A stretch of DNA of 64,000 nucleotides from Fagopyrum homotropicum (Eukaryota > Streptophyta > Magnoliopsida > Caryophyllales > Polygonaceae), in NCBI GenBank assembly GCA_033239125.1, contig BSWB01000005.1, positions 49,150,993 through 49,214,992 on the forward strand. Reading direction: 5' to 3'. This document shows positions 43,021 through 55,639 of the stretch, one piece after another. The notes beneath the pieces are model-generated. The model had not been told where the DNA came from. It worked only from the letters and a program-made list of their open reading frames with translations, and made no database searches. Numbering within the stretch: position 1 is the stretch's first letter; every line of letters begins with the position of its first letter. A program made the position numbers and the translations under genes.

Positions 43021-45136
43021 TTAGGTTTGAAAGAAGTAATGTATATATTAACAAAGTCATGGCAATGTAAAGCATACAACACTCTATGCCATCTTAAACT
43101 TTCATTAACAATCTTATGCATCACATACTTCCTATGGTAATTTAACAATGCCATAACTTAAGGAGGCACTACATAAAAATTAGGTTTTGTGTATTGGCAT
43201 AAAGGCACATTAGAAGATAGATTACTAGGACTTTCTACTAAAAAACAATCCAAAGATGAATGCAACAACTTAGGGTCATGCACATCACATTCAAGAGAAT
43301 GTTCTTCCATACCTATATCTATGCCATACTTATCATCATCAATTTTAGTCATTAAATCATATTTCGATAACTCCAAAGGATCACTCATAGAACAGGAGTT
43401 TTAGAATCACTAACCTCTATAGTTTTGGATAACCTCCATTGATTATTTCTCTGTTCGGGATTGGGAAACTCGTGATTCCCTTGCGGTCAACTTTTTATTC
43501 AACTCTTCCAACGTGGCTCTTATCTTGTTTACCCAAGGTCTCTCGGGTGGGGTGACTTGTGAAGCCTCCCTTGGTGGAATCCCCTCGACCTTCTTGATTC
43601 GGTTACGTGCTGGATGAGATCTCATTGATTCATATTCTTTTCCTCTCATGGGAGGTTGATCATATCTAGGATGATCCTGCTCATCCTAGAAACTAACAAA
43701 CTTCGGAGCGTTTGGTATATCATAATATTGATTTGAATAGGTCATACCTTGCTCATAATAGGCTCGTGTATGGGGTTCCGGGGCTTGAGCTCTCTAAGGA
43801 ACACACGAACGCCCATCATTTTTATTTATGGATCTTGGTCGAGATTGATTTATTCTTAACTGAAAAGAATCTCGGTATAAATCTCGGGCGAGATTTTACA
43901 CTGGGGGATGAGATTGTCCACTAGAGTGAGATTCTATCTTCTCTAGTCGTTTATTCAAATTTTTAACAGTGGATTGGATTTCCCTTATTGCTAACTTTGC
44001 GTTTAGGACCTTAATAGTGTTCGAAAGTTGGTTTAGCATGGCCATGAACTCGGGAATATCCAATACACTCCTTTCAAAACCAGCAATCCTGCACAATCAC
44101 ATAAAGTAACAACAAACGCTTGACGTAAGTGAAAATGAGGGCTTCTTACTTGTTTTCTCTCGCATTCACACTCACAAGCTAATTTGATGTAACTGTCTTA
44201 GATGGATTAATGTTTTTTTACCAATCAATGCACTAGCTTCCACTAGAACTTCCTTGGATGCCTCAAGTAGTCAACTTATGTTCGGAAGAAGGTTGTTGTG
44301 TTGAAAGATAGTGAAATGATTCCTGTTGTAGGTCTCTTCACACAATGATACAAGGATATATAGAATATTGCAAGTATGACACATTTAGTATGATATAAAG
44401 TATAGATACTAACTAACACACCCAAAGAAAATGACTTAATGTGTTGAGAGTAGAAGAGAGGCAAGAAAAGGCACACGAGAGATTAAGAAGAGAGAAAGAC
44501 ATACCTTGAACCTGTGCAGTTGGAGAGAGAGATAGCCGGGATTGGTTTTGGGAATGGCTAAGACTTTTAACTGGATCAAACTGGGTATGGAAACTCTTCT
44601 TTTGATGTACTCTTGCACAAGGTGCACTTTGATACTTCAGATTATGCCTCAAAGTTTTCTCGAAAAATGGACAACAACAGCAATCTCGGGTGAAAATCCC
44701 GGCCGAGATTCTTTATGAACTTGCCGAGATTGTTGAAAAATCGATACTTTGATGTCGATGTTCAGCAATCACTGTTGGGGATGCTACTTCTTGGTTGCCT
44801 TGGTATCTTTTATTGTTGGAGAAGCGTATATGTCGTTGCTTGAAAGGAATGGATAAGATCTTACCTACTAGATAAAATCTCATCTTTAAGCGTAAACTTT
44901 TGAATGCAATCTCCGAAAGGTTGGGTGAGGTCTCAAGGTTAATGGTCGGCTTGTGTTTGGCTATGGCGTATCTCTCTTCCAAACTTGCGCAAGTCAACGC
45001 ACGTTAAACTCAAATAATCTCGCAAAGATGGTGAACAAGAAAAGAATCAATTTTTATATGACTCAAACAAGACTCAAAATAAAAAAATTGACTTAAACCT
45101 GAGACGGACTTCAATCGCTTAGCTTTGATAGCACTT
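43021..45136 (-). pseudogene. Internal region of unassigned LTR element I
   Basis: A minus-strand internal region lies between an LTR with a Met-type primer site (GTGCTATCAAAGC, 45122-45134) and the edge of LTR E. Short readable stretches at 43896-44096 (a coiled-coil-like helix, NTIKVLNAKLAIREI) and 43443-43649 (basic, APPERPW-like region read VTPPERPWVNKIRAT) might be decayed gag. I do not recognise the family. AATCTCG/CGAGATT motifs are scattered through it (43840-43930, 44685-44730). Confidence 0.5.
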
Positions 45137-46213
45137 TGATGCGGGGTTGATGTCGCAGTTCCCGATCTAGATTGAAAGTCCTTGACAGAAGAAAATCTTG
45201 GTTAAATCAATAAAATCTCGGGCAAGATTTAACGAAGAACATACCAAGATTTATCATAACTCAGAATGCGGAATTATGAGTGATATGGAAAGATAAGAAG
45301 ATGATAAAATGGAATGAATAAATGATAAATATAGGAAGATAGGGCTATTATAAGACTTGCAAAGAACCTTGATCAATTATGTGTCAAAATCCTGAACAAA
45401 GAATTACCTTTCACCCTTCCTTCTTTAACCTTACACAAACCATCTAGATAAGTCAAGCACAAGGAGGGACTAATCTAACTTGTCGCACCAACCTTCAAAA
45501 AGATTAACACACACAAGAACAACCTAGCAAGGATTCATAACTTTTCAATTAAAAACTCTCATTTCGATTGAATAGGAATGATAAAAATGCAAACTTCATG
45601 AAAGAAGTCACAAGTGTCTCACAATATTGTGAAAATCAAATTCAAAAGTGAGCTATCTAATAATTCCCCCCTCTAAGACTATTTATAGGGAAGATTATCT
45701 TACAAAAGACAGGAAATATATTTGTAAAAGATAATCTTGGAAAGATATCTTTTTAAGATAATCTAAAAATAATCCTAAAAGATAGGATCCAAAAATAACA
45801 ATTACCTTAAAGAATGTTTGAGAGCTTTTAAGGTAAGAAAATAAAATTTAGTTACCAAAATTAAAAGATCTTTGTCCGGATCTTCTAGCATGCGCTAGAG
45901 ACGATATATCGGGTGGAATCTCTGCCGAGATTCCTGAGTGTTGGCCAAGATTTTGCATTTGCCATGCAATCTTCCACTCTATTACAAAAATTAAAAGAAC
46001 TTTGTCTGGATCTTCTAGCATGCGCTAGAGACGATATATCGGGTGGAATCTCTGCCGAGATTCTTGAGTGTTGGCCAAGATTTTGCATTTGCCATGCAAT
46101 CTTCCACTCTATCGATTCCTCCTATGTTTGCAGCTTATAAGCGACCTTTCCTTGAATTTTTGTTGCTCCTGGATTAGTGAATGATCCATGTGATGTAGGT
46201 GTAGATACTATCA
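45137..46213 (-). repeat. LTR of element I
   Basis: About 1077 bp with TG...CA ends on the minus strand (TGATAGTATC to CCGCATCA). TATA (TATAAAT) is near 45681-45687. A 130-base tandem duplication lies at about 45856-46115. Motifs such as ATCTCTGCCGAGATT lie upstream of TATA in the element's direction. The edges are inferred from the primer site and the terminal dinucleotides only. Confidence 0.6.
45856..46115. repeat. 130-base tandem duplication in LTR I
   Basis: Two copies with only a few differences (TTTGTCCGG/TTTGTCTGG, GATTCCTGAG/GATTCTTGAG). Each contains one ATCTCTGCCGAGATT palindrome and GCATGCGC. Confidence 0.9.
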
Positions 46214-47900
46214 AGGATGGTCTCACATCATGTTGTGTCCGGTGACGTCAGCTTTCAAAAAAGTGAAATAAAACATGAACTTTAGGGGGTGGTTGCTCTT
46301 TTTAGCGCAAACATATTTTCAACAATTAGTTACAATTATTTTTTATGAGTTCGCATCGGAAAGCTAATCTAGTAAATTGAAATAATTAGTTGGTACTTTT
46401 TATATTAATTTAAAGAAAACTAAAGGTTTATGTAATTTTTTAACAAAGAAAATTAATAAAACGCTCTCTCTTCCCAAATGCAACCTCTTTTCTTTCTAAA
46501 ACTAAAGAAACCCTAAAACACCTCTCCATAAATCGGCAAAGCAGAATCAATATCATATAAAATTCGCTCATAGACTAAAGAAACCAAATATATATCCCCA
46601 CAATTTCAATCATCTTCGAAGGAATGAGGCAAAACCTTGTCATGTTAGAATATCTAGAAGGGACTTTCCTTATCACCTTCTCTTTTCTAGAAATCAAAGA
46701 TCAAATGACCCTATATATCCTTTCTTGACCATTTGTTTATAGTGAAAGAGAAAATGAAGAGGGTATTTCCTTTCTATGAAAAGTTTCACTTTTTCTCAAT
46801 GTCCCCTTTCTTCTTTTGAGTTCCGTTTCTAACCTCAAACGTTCTGACTCGCTGCTAGACCACCAAAATCATCTTTAGGGACGACTTAATAATTGTTCTT
46901 CAATAGGCACATATATGAGAGCTTATGTGAAAGGAGATTAAAGCAACACAATCGGTTCTGATTAATTACAAAAAGAACTAAGAGATTAATGTCAAAAAAA
47001 AAATTTATCAAAGGAGGAGCATTACCTATTCCAAGAAAAAAACAACTGGAAAAATAAGAAGAGATTGAATGCTATTGACAAAGAGATTGAATGCTATTGA
47101 CAAGAGTAAAAGGTCAAAGTCGCCTTATCCCCGATCTACAAAGATCTGGTACTCAAAGATTTGGTAGTTACAGGATGATAGATTTCAATATAAAAAAACG
47201 TTTGCATATAACAAAATTTTTTTTTATTGAAAATCTAATAAAAAAATGTCAAATAATCGATTAAATTTGTCACCTCATATATCCAGTAACAACTCATCAA
47301 AAGTGGTCGGAAATTTTCACCAGAATACACTACAAAACACAACCACTCCTAAACTTCATGCGTAAGTTCGTGTTTTTGAAAGTTAGTGTTCTAAAGTTCG
47401 TGCTATTCAACATCATTTTGCTTATAAACAATATACTCAAAGTATTATTATATTAAACACATTCACACACACGAGATCTAAACTAGTTATTGGAAGCCTC
47501 ATTTGATTTGAGAATCAAATTTCTTAATAGATCTAAAATCGCTTAATTCCCGAAAATATTTCGATTTTCACTCAGTTTTACCAAACACCCGAAAACATTT
47601 CGATGTTCGCTCAAAGTTTTAGAAAACACGAGGTATGAATATAATATAACTAATTTGATGAAACTCCTATTCCGTAGAATTAGTATCAAATAAGCCCTAG
47701 AACTTTAAAAGCCGAATCTATATATATTTGAATAACCAGACATCAAGCTTTACAGATCAACAATAAGTACACGTATGGAGAAGCGGATTAAACCTTTTGA
47801 CATCCAAGAAGGGATGAAATATTGAAATGCACTTACGGATTCAACAAAGTGTAAGCAACTTGTAAACAAAAGCCTATCATCACGGAATATAAATTAACCC
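46214..47900. other. AT-rich non-coding stretch
   Basis: I see no gene, no recognisable element and no good tandem repeat beyond short AT runs and a local repeat of CCGAAAA-ATTTCGAT near 47551-47610. Confidence 0.6.
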
Positions 47901-48053
47901 ACCTTCAAAAGGAAGGACCAATCATACTACAGTTATAGCCCCCAAGCAAATCCCACATGTAAATGAACCAATTTTCTGATCCAGAGCGTAACCGATAAGA
48001 TGGATAACTTAACAACAGAGCATCATTCGGATCAAGCACGTGGTGCTGTATCA

Positions 48054-51000
48054 TCACAGGTAACGGGACAGGTGCGTAAATCCCCAGAGCTGCACAAAAA
48101 GATACAGATTTCAAACAGCAAACTTTTATCAAATTCTGTTTAGTCACCATTTAGTCTCCAGCTGATAAGAAAAAGCACAACAAGAAAGAATAGTTTTGTA
48201 TACATAATTTAGTTCTTTATACAAGGATAGTTTTGTACACGTAATTTAGTTCTTTAAATAATCTTGAACCAGAGATTTTCGAGTTGTCCTCTAAATAATG
48301 CCAAATTTTACAAAAAAACACCCAAGTTACCAGAGAGATCTTTAGAGTTGTCCTGTAAATAATTTAGAACCAGAAAGAATAGTTTTGTATACATATTTAG
48401 TTCTTTATACTAGGATACATTTACTTATTTATACACTAATTTCAAGCTCCGTTAGCACCACATGAGATTCGTTTACTTATATGCAGTGTTCACTAGTTAC
48501 TTATAAACACTTCAGTTTACCCACTTCAGCAACTATCTTGTCAAATCTTATGTCTACTATCTTATAAAGTCATTCAAATCACTTCTCTTTTTTATGATTC
48601 TGAATCATGGCTTGCCTGATTTGATAGAACTTTGAAAGGAGAGAGTTTATGTTTGTTGATTTCTGAAGAGCTTTCAGCTTGGCTTTTGAAGCAAAGGCAA
48701 AACTTGTCTCTTTCATTTCTAATCTGTTTTCCTATTATATCAGCCTTCGCTGTTGTTAGAGAAAGTCCATGTACTGCATGCATAGGAATCGGTTTATTCG
48801 TAAATTTGGTCCATACGTTCATAACAAAATGTGCTACAAAATAAGATATGAGAACAAAACATCAATATAAAAGAAAGCTGGAAGGGAATAAATACAAGGT
48901 ATGAGACCTATGAATCGAAATTAGACCATTCCAAGCAGTGGGTGTTTGCCAATAAAGAAGCAGCAAAATTGTAGATGATATAAAACACACAATCAAAGAC
49001 AACATAACTAAACAGAGACACCAACTCTGGCCTACTGACCCACAAACCCTGTTTTCTCAAAGCCTGACTTGTCTTTTATTCATTAGAGAAGCCAATCCTT
49101 TCCTCCATTGAACAATATTTATTATGATAGAATGCATTTCATGATTTTCATCTACTTCACAAGTCCAATAAAATAAATACAAATTGAAAACTATGAACTA
49201 TGATAGCATGCATCTCATCCTTTTCTCTATAGAACATAGTAACTATGATAGATGCACTCCTATTTCACAAACCCATTAAAGTACAAACTGAAAACTATTA
49301 CCTCAACATTTTTCAATTCAAAATCACGATCATAGGCTAGGCATTCATTTCCAAATGTTTCGCATGGTCCACTGCTTCCATTCAGCCTTTTCAAAGACAA
49401 AGTTTATTAAGCCAATGGTTCCATAAACACTTTTAAGTACAAAAAAAGACAGATAGAAACTTACAGGTCTCCTTCCACAGATAATGCAAAATTGCCTCCC
49501 CCACCAAAAGCTATCAGGTCATTCAAGCACATATAGTAGTAACGGTTGACACCTTCAATAACACAAGATTTCCATAAGTATCACCATATATCAGCTAACT
49601 GAAATGAAAGAGCTATTTTAAGTAGAGATGAAAGAACTATTTTGAGTTAGCAAGTTTGGGTCGGGTGAGATTGAATCGAGTTTATGTTTATAACACGTTT
49701 TTGGTCCATATGTTTGGGCCTTTTTAGGTTTGATTATTCCATCATTCAAATATTTTGTGTTTTTATTATTTGGAGATTTCCAATGAACGTGCACATGTTT
49801 CAGGTAAATTTAGCGATGAGTAGATTTCTGTTTATTCTAGGTTTGGTTTATTTCACTCCACAGCATTTGTCAATTAATTCCGAGTATCACATTAAATTTG
49901 GTCAATCTGGGTGTTGTAGATTGATTTTTATTTATTGGTTTTCAAGTTCCAGCAGGGTCAAGTTTCAGGTGGATCTAGTCAGTTTTTATGAGTCAAACTG
50001 AGCTCACCTAGTTCTATGCAAGCTGGTTGATGGAGGATATACAACCAAAACTTAATGGTGGATATCCAACACTCTCATCACAAAAACTATTGTAAATACC
50101 TAATGATCCTCTACAACCATTCCACAACCCCACAAAAAAATGATTTGCCTCATGTACCGAAAATGTAAATCTTTGCATTAGGTTTATTCAGGAACCTGTC
50201 AACAAGCTTTCAATAATCAGCAATTGATTACAGTTACACTAGATGAGTAAGCAATGGAAGATAAATTTGTTTACCAGTAGGCCTAAATATTCTTGGTTGA
50301 CCATAGATTGTTGTAAAGACAAAAGTCTGAATTGTTCCCTGTAAAAGTAAATAATATTAATTTTCTATTGTGCCACAAAAAAGTAGCTAAAATCAAAACT
50401 TATTATAACAGCATGGTTAAAGGTCAATTGACTTACCTGGTACTTCCTCTTTGCAGATGGTTTAAGAGGGCCGTCAAGCAGCCCTCCAAAGACAGCACCT
50501 TTCCTATCACCCGCAATCTAAAACGTGAAATCAACATTCAGCATTACAAAACTCAAATAGTCAATGCATTATATCAGCAATAGCACTTTCAAGACAATCT
50601 GATGGCAAAACGCTGTTCAACATACCAGTAAACAAGGACCACTAAGGTCGGCACTGTTACGTATAAGAGTACGAAGTGATATGCCATTTTTCAAGGTACT
50701 GCCCTTCAGTCGAAAGAAACAAAACTAAGTAAATGTTTAGACACGAGGAGTAAAATTCAGCGGTACACAAATAACAGATTACCTATACAGTAACACCCAT
50801 TGACGACCTTTCACAATGTTAGGAAGGGACGACTCCAAGAATTCATATAACTCAAAGGAAATAAATGTAGAATCTTCAGTGAGATTTGGCATTAGCTTCA
50901 GTTCTTTTTGTGGCTTAACTGCATCTTCAAGCATCTCTGATGCATTAATGGGCCTTTTGGAGTAAGAGGTTTCAGATTCTTCTCGATATTTGTGTCCTTT

Positions 51001-52787
51001 ATTATCTTCACATGGAGTTACTTCTGCACGAGAAGATAAGAACTCGTCCTGCAAGGCTGTATATCTAGTCCCCCGCCTACAAGGAAGTGATTGTATTGGT
51101 CTTAACTCCCCTTGACTCTTTCCTGTATCTCTTCCATTGAAGCTCGCTGAAGGAAGAATGAATGAGAAAAGTGATGACATAGTATTCCCACCTTTATACT
51201 GCGCAACAACCTGAACCAAAAGGAAAATGTCAAAAAGTATCCTGAATGTAATCGATCAGCTCTTTTAAGGTACAGCCATATGGAAAAAAAATCAAGCTTC
51301 AGTTTACCTTAAGGATTTCAAGTATAGCACCCATCTTACAGTGAACAATATTTTCAGGTAAGAATATTGATATATGAAAGAAATATAATTCAAAACTGAA
51401 TCATAGCAAGTTAAAAGGACAATTGGCCAAGCACAATCGCTACACAAGTATTTAAAGATAGTGTTTAATGCATCCAGCCAAAAAAATAATTAAAAATATT
51501 GCACAGTTTCTGGTACAAACAATCATTTCGGTACAAATTTATGGAAATATGTTGTTCAGAATTTACAACGCAATAGTTCACGATCAAACAAGATGTAATT
51601 CAGACTCCACAAAACAATAGTTTCTGACCTAAATAGTTCAGATTTTACTAAATAATAGTTATCTTCCTACCATAGGCAACCAAAATTGTGTTTTTCAATT
51701 TGATCCCACTTGGCTCTCTACAAAAGAGAGCTCGTCTGGATACTAATATGTTGCTCTTTATTTATGAAACTGACTATGTACTGTGAAGAAGAGTTAATGA
51801 TACAATAATTCTAAGCTATGCTTTGTTAACTGCTGATTACAATCATTACAGATTTACAGCTGCTTTGCTATAAGGAACATCTCTTTTTCATACCTATTTA
51901 ATCCCTGCACCCCATGCTAATGAAATTGTAGAAGAATGGGGAAATGATTCACATGTAAGCTCAAACTGTCTTATCTTTTGACCATTGATCAAAGCCTGTC
52001 GATTAATTAAACCCATCAGTTTCAAAACCATTATTCAGCTGTGGCATATAAAGCGGCAGTTTCTTCCAATAGAGATGTTTGCATTTCTAGAATTATTACG
52101 TTCCACAGAATAAAACTGTCAAAAGCATAGATTCAAACTGAACCCACAGGTGAAACCTTGAAGCAACATGCTATCTCGTAGAAAATAGGATGCACGAACA
52201 TAATCTAACAAATAAGACTAAATCACTGGCTCTATATGCTAATATCATTATCATAACTTACAAACATCTCATAGAAACCAAATTTTAATGAAATGGTACG
52301 CAAAACTTACTATAAAACAGCAAACACTTTGCCAAGCATAACCTCTACAAGCTAATAATGATCAACTAATACTCCAACCACGTCGTTGCTCGAAACTAAA
52401 GGACCTCATGTGGCAAGCTACTTGACATTTGCAAATAATTAACGCGAATAAGCGCGGAACAACAAAGAGATAAACATTGTGAAAACTAAATCAAATATCA
52501 TCTTTTATTTTTGCAGAACCACCAAAACAATTCTGGATCTCAAACTAAAAATCAGCAGAACGGCAAGACAGGTGATGCTTAGATCTATTTGATCAGGGAA
52601 CTAACAAAAAGGGGGGAAATTACACAAACTCGAAAAATTCACATTGCCAAACGAGAAACGCCAAAAAAATATAAATTACATGATAAGTTGTCATAAAAAT
52701 CACCTCAGGGGGTTCGCGGGGAGTGGATGGGGAATCGGCGAGGAGGCATGATATTTTCTCAGTCACCTTCTCCTTCAACGAATACAT
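48054..52787 (-). CDS. TLD-domain protein (eight exons)
   Basis: Exons on the minus strand: 52704-52787, 50783-51210, 50626-50698, 50437-50517, 50275-50338, 49465-49552, 49302-49386 and 48054-48089. All introns have GT...AG ends and phases agree, giving 313 codons with the stop. The N-terminus is MYSLKEKVTEKISCLLADSP. A low-complexity region (LSSLFSFILPS-like, read MSSLFSFILPSASF) follows. The TLD domain fills the C-terminal half: QWVLLYSTLKNGISLRTL, AGDRKGAVFGG, FVFTTIYGQPRIFRPTG, NRYYYMCL, LIAFGGGGNFAL, CETFGNECLAY and ending ELWGFTHLSRYL. TLD proteins are linked to protection from oxidative stress and to V-ATPase binding in other eukaryotes; the plant role is less clear. No lesion is seen. 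The long last intron (1.2 kb) hides the 12-codon final exon. A 27-base in-frame segment at 51308-51334 could be an extra exon. Confidence 0.88.
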
Positions 52788-53084
52788 CAAATTGAAAACA
52801 AAAAAAGGAGGAAAAACAGACCCTAACAACGCTCTTCGCACCCAAATAATAATGGTGCTGTAACAGGGATAGATCTGTTCCAAACCCTAACCTGAAAATT
52901 CAAGGGAAAGGAAGGGGAAGAGGAGCAGAGAGAGAATCGGGAGGGAAATAAAAGGAAAGAAGAAAATAGGAAAACCGACGAGAATGACAGTTCGCAGTTA
53001 CGTACATGTGTATACTGAACCACTCTTTATTCACATAGAATTGCACTTGACCACCCCTTATTTTTAGACCTTATATAAATCCAC
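52788..53084 (-). promoter_or_regulatory. 5' UTR and promoter of the TLD gene
   Basis: The minus strand has TATATAA at 53072-53079, then a pyrimidine-rich leader to ATG 52787. A transcription start near 53045 would give a leader of about 260 bases. It is inferred from sequence only. Confidence 0.5.
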
Positions 53085-53639
53085 TCATTATGTTTGTTGA
53101 TGATCATCTTCTTTTTGCAAAAGCTAATCTGCGAGAGTGATTGAGTTTGATTGGTATCCTCGGATGCACACGTGCTTGTTAAGATGTAAAATTAGGGATA
53201 CTACGTACACGGTGATAAAATTTACAAACGTACGATGGATTCCGGATCTTTGATGATTATGGTCGTTGTAATTGAAACGTTGTGTAACGGTAATAAATTT
53301 AAAATATGATTGTTGTGATGACCATTGTAATTATAACGTCTTGTAATTCCATCGGCTATATATTGAGAGACAAAGAAGAAGTGATCAACGCTCACCAACT
53401 CTTCGAAAAGCGGTACCGAAAATGACAACACAAGACGATGATGAGATGTTGCTTTCGTTCGATGAAACAAAATTAGTCAGCTATAGGAGTTTCTTTGACA
53501 TTTTGAGTTAAGTATATTTTAACTTATTGTAAGTTATCATTAAACTAAAAAATAAGAATTCTTATTTATATCCTATGTGAACTAGGGTATACCGAATTAT
53601 TCGCGTGATGAAGGGACCGATCATACCCGCATGTTTGAA
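53085..53639. other. Intergenic DNA
   Basis: No gene is recognised. A weak repeat of TTGTAATT-AACGT-TTGTAA occurs near 53265-53345. Confidence 0.5.
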
Positions 53640-54660
53640 AGTCAGGGTTTTTTTCATGATCGCGAGACAATGGTTGATTGAGTTCGATTCATGGGAGGAA
53701 CTATGAACATGGTGTTAGTCACAAGTAGATCATGGAGAAATGTTAGGGGATTCGTTACGTTTCGTTTGACATGAGAACGTTACGTAACCCCTCGGAAGAA
53801 GAAAGACGTCGATCATTAACTGAGGCATTGTCTAGCCGAGCACACAAATCGAGAAAAGATGCGTGTTCATTTGAGCTTGAAGGCGTGCAAAGCGAAGTTA
53901 ATAAGTAGACATTACATGTTATACGTGGGGTGCACAACCATACACTTCTCGCGCAGTTAAAAGGACACACATATGCTGGCAAATTGACGCAGAAACAGTT
54001 TCGGAGGGTGGGACGTGAAATTGGGTCGAGTTTCAAGGCGAGAAATATTTTGAAGTCACTACAATTGGATGACCCCCACAACGTCACCACCATAACACAA
54101 GTATACAATACTACATTGAAGATTAAGATGCTACAAGTTTAAGGACGAGGTCCACTCCACACACTAGAGCAACGTCGTTACTATGTCAATGTGAGGGGAT
54201 GTTCGGAGTCAGATGAAGTTTCAAATTTTTTCATCATGCATCCATATTCAAGACATCCTCAACTTATTTCCTTACGTTATCATGATGGACACGACATACA
54301 AGACGAGCAAGTAAGTTTTAATATACATTCATCTTAGGAGTCTTTATATATTAAATTGCATGTTTGCTTTCGAGTTCAACAAAACTAGAGTCTTGATTTT
54401 GTGCCCTCTATAGGTACAAGATGCCGTTGTTAGAGATTGTCGGTATCACTAGCACGAGGTTGACGTTCGCAATAACATTTGTTTTCATGGCTAAGGAAAA
54501 CTCGAATCACTACGAGTGGGCATTAGGGAGACTCCAACATGTGTACAGAAATGTTACACCAAGGTTGACCCGCATAGCATGTCAGCACATCGCTGATCTA
54601 CTTCGCCCATCCAAACACCACGAGCACGGTGACCCACATAGCATATCAGGACATCGCTGA
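53640..54660 (+). pseudogene. Mutator-like element transposase relic
   Basis: Decayed plus-strand coding sequence of a MULE transposase. Its readable segments are VHNHTLLAQLKGHTYAGKL (about 53930), the following ITQVYNT block, and PLLEIVGITSTRLTFA with NSNHYEWALGRLQ (54421-54560). The segment before PLLEIVG, where the family has its first catalytic Asp, is missing or replaced by an AT-rich stretch bounded by GTAAGT and TAG (about 54309-54413) that looks like an intron. Several stops are present. Related FAR1-type transcription factors cannot be the source of an intact gene here. Confidence 0.75.
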
Positions 54661-54662
54661 TC

Positions 54663-54911
54663 AAGGGTGTCCTCGTGTCTACAACATCACGGCCTCGATC
54701 TTCCGGGATAAAGGGCTCCTGTAAATGCTCCTTAGCTGGAATATTTGCATGAATGTGAACTAGTATCTCTAGATGGTCGTCAGTTAGAGTATCGACATGT
54801 ACGTCAACTAAGATATCAACATGCTCGTCGGCAGTGATATCTACATGCTCCCCACAATGCTCCCCATCAACTATTAGCTCTAGTTGTATAGAAGAAGTGT
54901 CCTCCTCACCC
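54663..54911 (-). pseudogene. Acidic HVDI-type repeat coding remnant
   Basis: The minus strand stays open for about 80 codons and repeats a short unit: EHVDITAD, EHVDILVD, VHVDTLTD, DHLEILVH. It ends towards 54663 next to the transposase relic. I do not recognise a family. It may be the tail of a transposon-borne gene on the opposite strand. Confidence 0.4.
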
Positions 54912-55149
54912 TAAGACTCTATCGTGTATGTCAGCTCCGATAAGACATCCATATAGATAGCGGGGGATGATTTTGATGTACACAGTCTCACTGACCACTG
55001 TGATAATGGTGGTGATCTTGCCATCGGGCCAATAAGCTGAGAGCTTCTATCTCTCTGAGCGGAGGCCGTAGGACGCCTTCGTCCCTCATACTCTCTAATA
55101 TCTATAATTGTATATGCGTTACGTAATTATATATAATACAAATAATAAT

Positions 55150-55525
55150 TTTTATTTTAATTAATTAAATACAATTTAATTGATTTTAATTAATTATACT
55201 TGTTCAGTTTAATATAATTACATTTAAACAATTTACTAAAACTAAATTTAATTTAATTAATACTATATTTATTAAGTTTAGTCTAATTACATTTCAAATA
55301 TATTTAAATTTAATATAACTTTGTTTGATAGGTATAATTAATTTTATTTTAATTAAATACAATTTAGTTGATTTTAAGTAGTTATACTTGTTCAATTTAA
55401 TAAAATTACATATAAACATTTAAATAAAAATAAATGTAATTTATTTAATATTATATTTATTAAGTTTAATCTAATTACATTTCAAATATATTTGAAATGT
55501 AATATAACTTTGTTTGATAGATAAA
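55150..55525. repeat. Two-copy 189-base AT-rich tandem repeat
   Basis: Two diverged copies, both ending AATATAACTTTGTTTGATAG (at 55312 and 55501), and the start of a third. Confidence 0.85.
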
Positions 55526-55570
55526 ATTAATTTTAATTTATTTTATTTTAATTCAATACAATTTATTTGA

Positions 55571-55618
55571 TTTTAATTTAATTTAATTTAATTTAATTTA
55601 ATTTAATTTAATTTAATT
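55571..55618. repeat. (TTTAA)n pentanucleotide repeat
   Basis: About nine units in a row. Confidence 0.95.
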
Positions 55619-55639
55619 CAATTTAATGCGATATAATAC

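Noticed and set aside
47905..48150. 81-codon minus-strand open frame
   Set aside because: It overlaps the last TLD exon in another frame and includes intron and 3' UTR. It shows no domain.
48900..48990. Last exon of the TLD gene at 48900-48990
   Set aside because: A plausible reading there has no AG acceptor in phase and lacks the family ending. 48054-48089 gives ELWGFTHLSRYL with correct splice signals.
53222..53470. 82-codon minus-strand open frame
   Set aside because: No domain, no homologous feature and repetitive AAT-rich codons. Probably chance.
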